From NCBI GenBank assembly GCA_905193585.1, contig CAJJPG010000091.1, positions 1 through 7,290 of the forward strand: a stretch of 7,290 bases of DNA, given 5' to 3'. The notes beneath the pieces were generated by a model. It was given only the letters and a program-made list of their open reading frames with translations, was not told the DNA's origin and ran no database searches. Within the stretch, counting starts at the first letter, position 1. Every line of letters begins with the position of its first letter. A program made the translations under genes and the position numbers. Below, piece by piece: positions 4,109-7,290 of the stretch. Source of the stretch: an uncultured Oscillospiraceae bacterium. GTDB taxonomy: Bacteria > Bacillota > Clostridia > Oscillospirales > Acutalibacteraceae.

Positions 4109-6733
4109 ATGGAGTGGACTTCGCTTAACGACCTGCGCGAAAAATATCTTTCATTTTTTGAGTCAAAGGGGCATATGCGGCTGAAAAGCTTTTCGTTAGT
4201 ACCTAATAACGATAAGTCTTTGCTGCTTATAAATTCGGGCATGGCGCCTATGAAAAAATACTTCACGGGCGAGGTAACACCGCCCTCAAAGCGGGTTACA
4301 ACCTGCCAGAAGTGCATAAGAACGCCCGACCTTGAGCGTGTGGGGCACACCGCGCGCCACGGCACATATTTTGAAATGCTCGGCAATTTCTCTTTCGGGG
4401 ATTATTTTAAGGAGCAGGCAATAGAGTGGGCATGGGAATTTTTAACCAAGGTGCTGGAAATCCCGTCGGATTTATTGTGGCCCTCGGTTTATGAGGAGGA
4501 TGACGAGGCTTACGCTATATGGCGTGATAAAATAGGCGTACCCGAAAGCCACATTGTAAGGCTCGGCAAAGAGGATAACTTTTGGGAGCACGGCACAGGC
4601 CCCTGCGGACCCTGCAGCGAAATATACTTTGACCGCGGCGAAAAATACGGCTGCGGCAGCCCTGATTGCAAGCCGGGGTGCGATTGCGACCGCTATATGG
4701 AAATATGGAACAACGTTTTCTCCCAGTTCAACAATATGGGCGACGGCACTTATACAGAGCTTGAGCATAAGAATATAGATACCGGAATGGGTCTTGAGCG
4801 CCTTGCCTGCGTTATGCAGGGGGTTGACAATATGTTCGAGGTTGATACCATACGCAACATATTGAATAAGGTCTGCGAAATGTCGGGCAAGGAGTACGGA
4901 AAGGACGATAATACCGATATTTCTATCCGTGCTGTAACCGACCACATAAGAGCCTCGGTATTTATGATAAGCGACGGTATTATTCCGTCGAACGAGGGTA
5001 GGGGTTATGTTCTTCGCCGTATAATCCGCCGCGCGGCAAGGCACGGCAAGCTGATAGGCATAAACAAGCCGTTTTTAACCGAGCTTTCAAACGCCGTTAT
5101 TGCCGAAAACAAGGCGGGCTACCCCGAGCTTGTGGAAAAAGAGCAGCTTATTAAAAAGGTTATTTCCAATGAGGAAAGCAACTTTAATAAAACAATAGAC
5201 CAAGGCTTGAATCTGCTTAAAGACCTGATAAAGGCGGGCGGCGTGCTTTCGGGTGAGGACGCATTCAAGCTTTATGATACCTACGGTTTTCCGCTTGACC
5301 TTACAAAGGATATTTTAGCCGAAAACAATATGACCGTGGACGAGGAAAAATTCCGCGAACTTATGGAAAACCAGCGCCAAATGGCGCGTTCCTCCCGCAA
5401 ATCTGCCGACGCGGAAAGCTGGAAGAGCGACGGCATAAGTTTTGATAATATTCCCGCTACCGAATTTGTGGGATATACCGAGAATAAGTGCGGCGCGTGT
5501 GTGCTTGATATTGTGGTAGAGGGCGAGCATACTTCCTATGCCGCAGAGGGCGCAAAGGCAATTATAGTGCTTGATAAAACCGCGTTTTATGCCGAAAGCG
5601 GCGGTCAGGTGGGCGATACGGGCGTTATTTATACGGATAATGCCGTGTTCAGAGTTACCGATACAAAGAAGACCGCGGGTGGCGTGTTTACCCACTTCGG
5701 CACGGTTGAAAAGGGTGCTTTAAGCGTAGACGATACCGTTACGGCGGAAATTGATGCAGAACGCCGCAGCGCCATTCGCCGCAACCACACCGCGGCGCAC
5801 CTTTTGCAGGCGGGTCTGCGCGCGGTTTTGGGCACGCACGTTGAGCAGGCGGGTCAGCTTGTAAACGAAAACGCGGTGCGCTTTGACTTTACGCATTTTT
5901 CGGCTTTGACCGCCGAAGAAACCGAAAAGGTTGAAAGCTTTGTAAACACCGCCATACTTGAGGGTATTGCGGTTGAGAATACCGAAATGCCCATAGCCGA
6001 GGCACGTAAATTGGGCGCAATGGCGCTTTTCGGCGAAAAGTACGGCGAAATAGTGCGCGTTGTAAACGTAAAGGATAAGTCAATAGAGTTCTGCGGCGGC
6101 ACACATATTGATAACACCGCAAAAATCGGGCTTTTTAAAATAATTTCGGAATCAAGCGTTGCGGCGGGTGTTCGCCGTATTGAGGCGGTAACGGGGCTTA
6201 ACGTTATATCCCTTATAAATGCCGATAAAGCGCTTATAGCAAGCACCGCTGATATCTTAAAATGCTCTGCGGGCGATATTTCAAAGCGTGCTTTGCAGCT
6301 TACAAACGAGCTGAAAGACGTGAAAAAGCAGCTTGAAAAGACCGAGGCTAAATTGGCGGCGGGCAAAATAACCGAGATAATAAACAGCGCAAAGGAAATA
6401 GGCGGCGTTAAGGTTGCGGTGGCACGGCTTGACGGCACTGCCCCCGATGAGCTTAAAAAGACCGCCGAGACCGTAAAGGCAAATTATGCCGACGCGGTTG
6501 TGGTATTAGCGGCGGTAAACGGCGAGAAGCTTACCTTCTGCGCCGCCTGCGGTAAGGATGCGCTGAGTAAAGGCGCGCACGCGGGCAATTTGGTGCGCGA
6601 GGTTGCAAAGGCAGCCGGCGGCAACGGCGGCGGCAAGCCCGACCTTGCAATGGCGGGCGGTAAGGATATTTCGGCGGCGGATAAAGCGCTCGGCACTGCT
6701 GAGCAGGTAATCGCTACTCAAATAGGAGTGTGA
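4109..6733 (+). CDS. alaS: Alanine--tRNA ligase
   Basis: The 874-residue protein charges tRNA-Ala with alanine in the cytoplasm and edits Ser- and Gly-tRNA-Ala. The class II catalytic domain fills the first ~240 residues: TTCQKCIRTPDLERVGHTARHGTYFEMLGNFSFGDYF spans 64-100 and IDTGMGLERL is at 223-232. The tRNA-recognition helical region follows. The editing domain carries HTAAH at 560-564 and CGGTH at 662-666, the four metal ligands of AlaRS editing. A coiled segment (about 705-745) leads to the DHHA1/C-Ala domain, with CAACGKDALSKGAHAGNLV starting near 811 and a GGNGGGKPDLAMAGG stretch. The catalytic domain has a cysteine cluster (C182, C187, C191, C193). AAGGA at 4095-4099 lies nine bases before the ATG. 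All domains are complete and there is no frameshift. Confidence 0.98.
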   Translation: MEWTSLNDLREKYLSFFESKGHMRLKSFSLVPNNDKSLLLINSGMAPMKKYFTGEVTPPSKRVTTCQKCIRTPDLERVGHTARHGTYFEMLGNFSFGDYFKEQAIEWAWEFLTKVLEIPSDLLWPSVYEEDDEAYAIWRDKIGVPESHIVRLGKEDNFWEHGTGPCGPCSEIYFDRGEKYGCGSPDCKPGCDCDRYMEIWNNVFSQFNNMGDGTYTELEHKNIDTGMGLERLACVMQGVDNMFEVDTIRNILNKVCEMSGKEYGKDDNTDISIRAVTDHIRASVFMISDGIIPSNEGRGYVLRRIIRRAARHGKLIGINKPFLTELSNAVIAENKAGYPELVEKEQLIKKVISNEESNFNKTIDQGLNLLKDLIKAGGVLSGEDAFKLYDTYGFPLDLTKDILAENNMTVDEEKFRELMENQRQMARSSRKSADAESWKSDGISFDNIPATEFVGYTENKCGACVLDIVVEGEHTSYAAEGAKAIIVLDKTAFYAESGGQVGDTGVIYTDNAVFRVTDTKKTAGGVFTHFGTVEKGALSVDDTVTAEIDAERRSAIRRNHTAAHLLQAGLRAVLGTHVEQAGQLVNENAVRFDFTHFSALTAEETEKVESFVNTAILEGIAVENTEMPIAEARKLGAMALFGEKYGEIVRVVNVKDKSIEFCGGTHIDNTAKIGLFKIISESSVAAGVRRIEAVTGLNVISLINADKALIASTADILKCSAGDISKRALQLTNELKDVKKQLEKTEAKLAAGKITEIINSAKEIGGVKVAVARLDGTAPDELKKTAETVKANYADAVVVLAAVNGEKLTFCAACGKDALSKGAHAGNLVREVAKAAGGNGGGKPDLAMAGGKDISAADKALGTAEQVIATQIGV

Positions 6734-6736
6734 AAA

Positions 6737-7078
6737 ATGGCAGACTGTTTATTTTGCAAAATAGCTGCGGGAGAGATACCCAGCACCAAGGTGTATGAGG
6801 ACGAGTATGTGTATGCCTTTAAGGATATTGACCCGCAGGCGCCGTTTCACGCGGTGGTAATTCCGAAAAAGCATATTGCCTCGGCTGATGAAATAGATTC
6901 ATCAAACAGCATAGAGGTTGCGCGCGTTTTTGAGGCGATTGCGAAAATTGCGAAGCAGGAAAACCTTGAAAACGGCTACCGAGTTGTAAATAACTGCGGG
7001 GAGGACGGCGGTCAGACCGTTCATCATATGCATTTTCACCTGCTGGCGCGCAGAAACCTTGCGTGGCCTCCCGGTTGA
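6737..7078 (+). CDS. HIT family (Hint-type) nucleotide-binding protein
   Basis: This 113-residue protein is full length for a bacterial Hint-like histidine-triad protein. The family binds purine nucleotides and hydrolyses phosphoramidates such as aminoacyl-adenylate mimics. It begins with DCLFCKIAAGEIPSTKVYED (3-22), including the C4/C7 pair typical of this branch. A DIDPQAPFHAVVIPKKH block (30-46) follows, and it ends with the histidine triad H97-M-H99-F-H101 and the usual WPPG tail. H99 is the expected catalytic nucleophile. AGGAG at 6724-6728, within the end of alaS and 8 bases ahead, supports the ATG. The gene follows the alaS stop after three bases, so the two are almost certainly co-transcribed. 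A link to AlaRS through aminoacyl-AMP clean-up is suggestive but inferred. Confidence 0.95.
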   Translation: MADCLFCKIAAGEIPSTKVYEDEYVYAFKDIDPQAPFHAVVIPKKHIASADEIDSSNSIEVARVFEAIAKIAKQENLENGYRVVNNCGEDGGQTVHHMHFHLLARRNLAWPPG

Positions 7079-7115
7079 TACGGCGGTATTTAATATTTTT
7101 AAAGGGGAATAAAAA

Positions 7116-7283
7116 ATGGCTGAATATTACATTATGAAAATAGCCGGTCTTGAAAGACGGCTTGAAAAATTTCCTGTAAACGAGAAAATGGACATTGCCG
7201 CGTTTATAATTTTCGGCGATGTTGAGTTGACTATTGCAGGCTGCGGGGGCTTCCGTCGATGGGCAGTAGGATCTTCTTCATAA
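7116..7283 (+). CDS. Phosphoribosyltransferase-like protein, N-terminal fragment (cut at about 7238)
   Basis: AAAGGGG at 7101-7107 and the ATG at 7116 open a frame whose first 41 residues, from MAEYYIMKIAGLERRLEKF to FIIFGDVELTIA, resemble the start of a clostridial adenine-PRT-like phosphoribosyltransferase, where 'FGDVELTVA' precedes a long helix. From residue 42 the frame continues AGCGGFRRWAVGSSS and stops at 7281-7283. That tail has no resemblance to the family, and neither other plus-strand frame restores it. The PRPP-binding and catalytic parts are missing. Only 7116-7238 should be treated as genuine. It lies 37 bases after the HIT gene and probably belongs to the alaS operon. The family call rests on recall of the N terminus and is moderate. 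Confidence 0.55.
   Translation: MAEYYIMKIAGLERRLEKFPVNEKMDIAAFIIFGDVELTIAGCGGFRRWAVGSSS
7234..7281 (-). pseudogene. Start of a UspA-type universal stress protein, truncated at a junction
   Basis: On the minus strand from ATG at 7281 the frame reads MKKILLPIDGSPRSLQ and then meets TAG at 7231-7233. 'MKKILxPIDGSxxSL' is the characteristic N terminus of universal stress proteins (ATP-binding UspA fold). The frame ends where the phosphoribosyltransferase fragment begins, so two gene starts face each other head to head. The 15 or so codons use ATC, CTG, AAG and CCC, unlike the ATA-, CTT- and AAA-rich neighbours. This suggests foreign DNA or an assembly chimera rather than a resident gene. Only 16 residues support the call. 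Confidence 0.5.
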
Positions 7284-7290
7284 GGGTTAC

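Noticed and set aside
4472..5044. Open 190-codon frame on the minus strand inside alaS
   Set aside because: It is fully antisense to well-conserved AlaRS catalytic sequence, has no family resemblance, and no Shine-Dalgarno was noted. It is a shadow frame.
5854..6438. Open 194-codon minus-strand frame inside the alaS editing region
   Set aside because: Low-complexity Ser/Ala/Thr/Phe composition typical of an antisense shadow. The plus strand carries the conserved HTAAH and CGGTH motifs.
7236..7290. Simple frameshift at the end of the phosphoribosyltransferase fragment
   Set aside because: Neither alternative plus-strand frame gives residues like the family's continuation. The minus strand gives a clear UspA N terminus instead.
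1..7290. CRISPR arrays, tRNA/rRNA genes, transposases or phage genes
   Set aside because: No spaced direct repeats, cloverleaf-like sequences or mobile-element proteins were seen. Nearly all of the window is accounted for by the listed genes and two short control regions.

Overview
The window looks like a fragment of an anaerobic Clostridia genome, probably an uncultured Oscillospiraceae/Ruminococcaceae-type organism. The reasons are the protein families (a UPF0237/UPF0210 gene pair, an ECF sigma factor paired with a short-tailed membrane protein, and a clostridial-style AlaRS), the purine-rich Shine-Dalgarno sites, the Firmicutes-type consensus promoters and codon use rich in ATA, CTT and AAA. 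TGA is an ordinary stop here and TGG is used for Trp.

Region 1 (1-155) is a divergent intergenic region. It has a good promoter pointing left out of the window and a good extended -10 promoter pointing right. An 11/12 inverted repeat spans most of the interval between them. Region 2 (156-2289) is a tight rightward three-gene operon: an ACT-domain protein, a UPF0210/DUF711 'PFL family' protein, and a shikimate-kinase-like P-loop kinase. The kinase starts inside the stop codon of the gene before it. The first two are a classic pair of unknown function. The kinase lacks the usual shikimate-binding arginine and the third glycine of the GGG motif, so its substrate is open.

Region 3 (2282-3948) is read leftward and meets operon 1 tail to tail with an 8-base overlap. 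It encodes an ECF sigma factor and, through a GTGA overlap, a single-pass membrane protein with a large outer domain, probably its signalling or anti-sigma partner. The natural sigma start appears to be a GTG at 3948 with a strong Shine-Dalgarno site. That reading frame is broken by an in-frame TGA at codon 8, so the intact ORF only begins at an ATG well inside sigma region 2.

Region 4 (3949-4108) is the divergent control region between the sigma operon and alaS. It holds a 14-bp perfect palindrome and a perfect TTGACA-N17-TATAAT promoter for alaS. Region 5 (4109-7283) is a rightward operon of alaS, a HIT/Hint nucleotide-binding protein and the first part of a phosphoribosyltransferase-like gene.

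The last gene is abruptly cut at about 7234-7238. Read on the other strand, the final ~50 bases encode the start of a UspA-type universal stress protein with different codon preferences. The right edge therefore looks like a head-to-head junction of two unrelated gene starts, most likely a chimeric assembly or amplification end. The most biologically interesting items are the ACT/UPF0210/kinase operon and the sigma/membrane-protein pair with its interrupted start.
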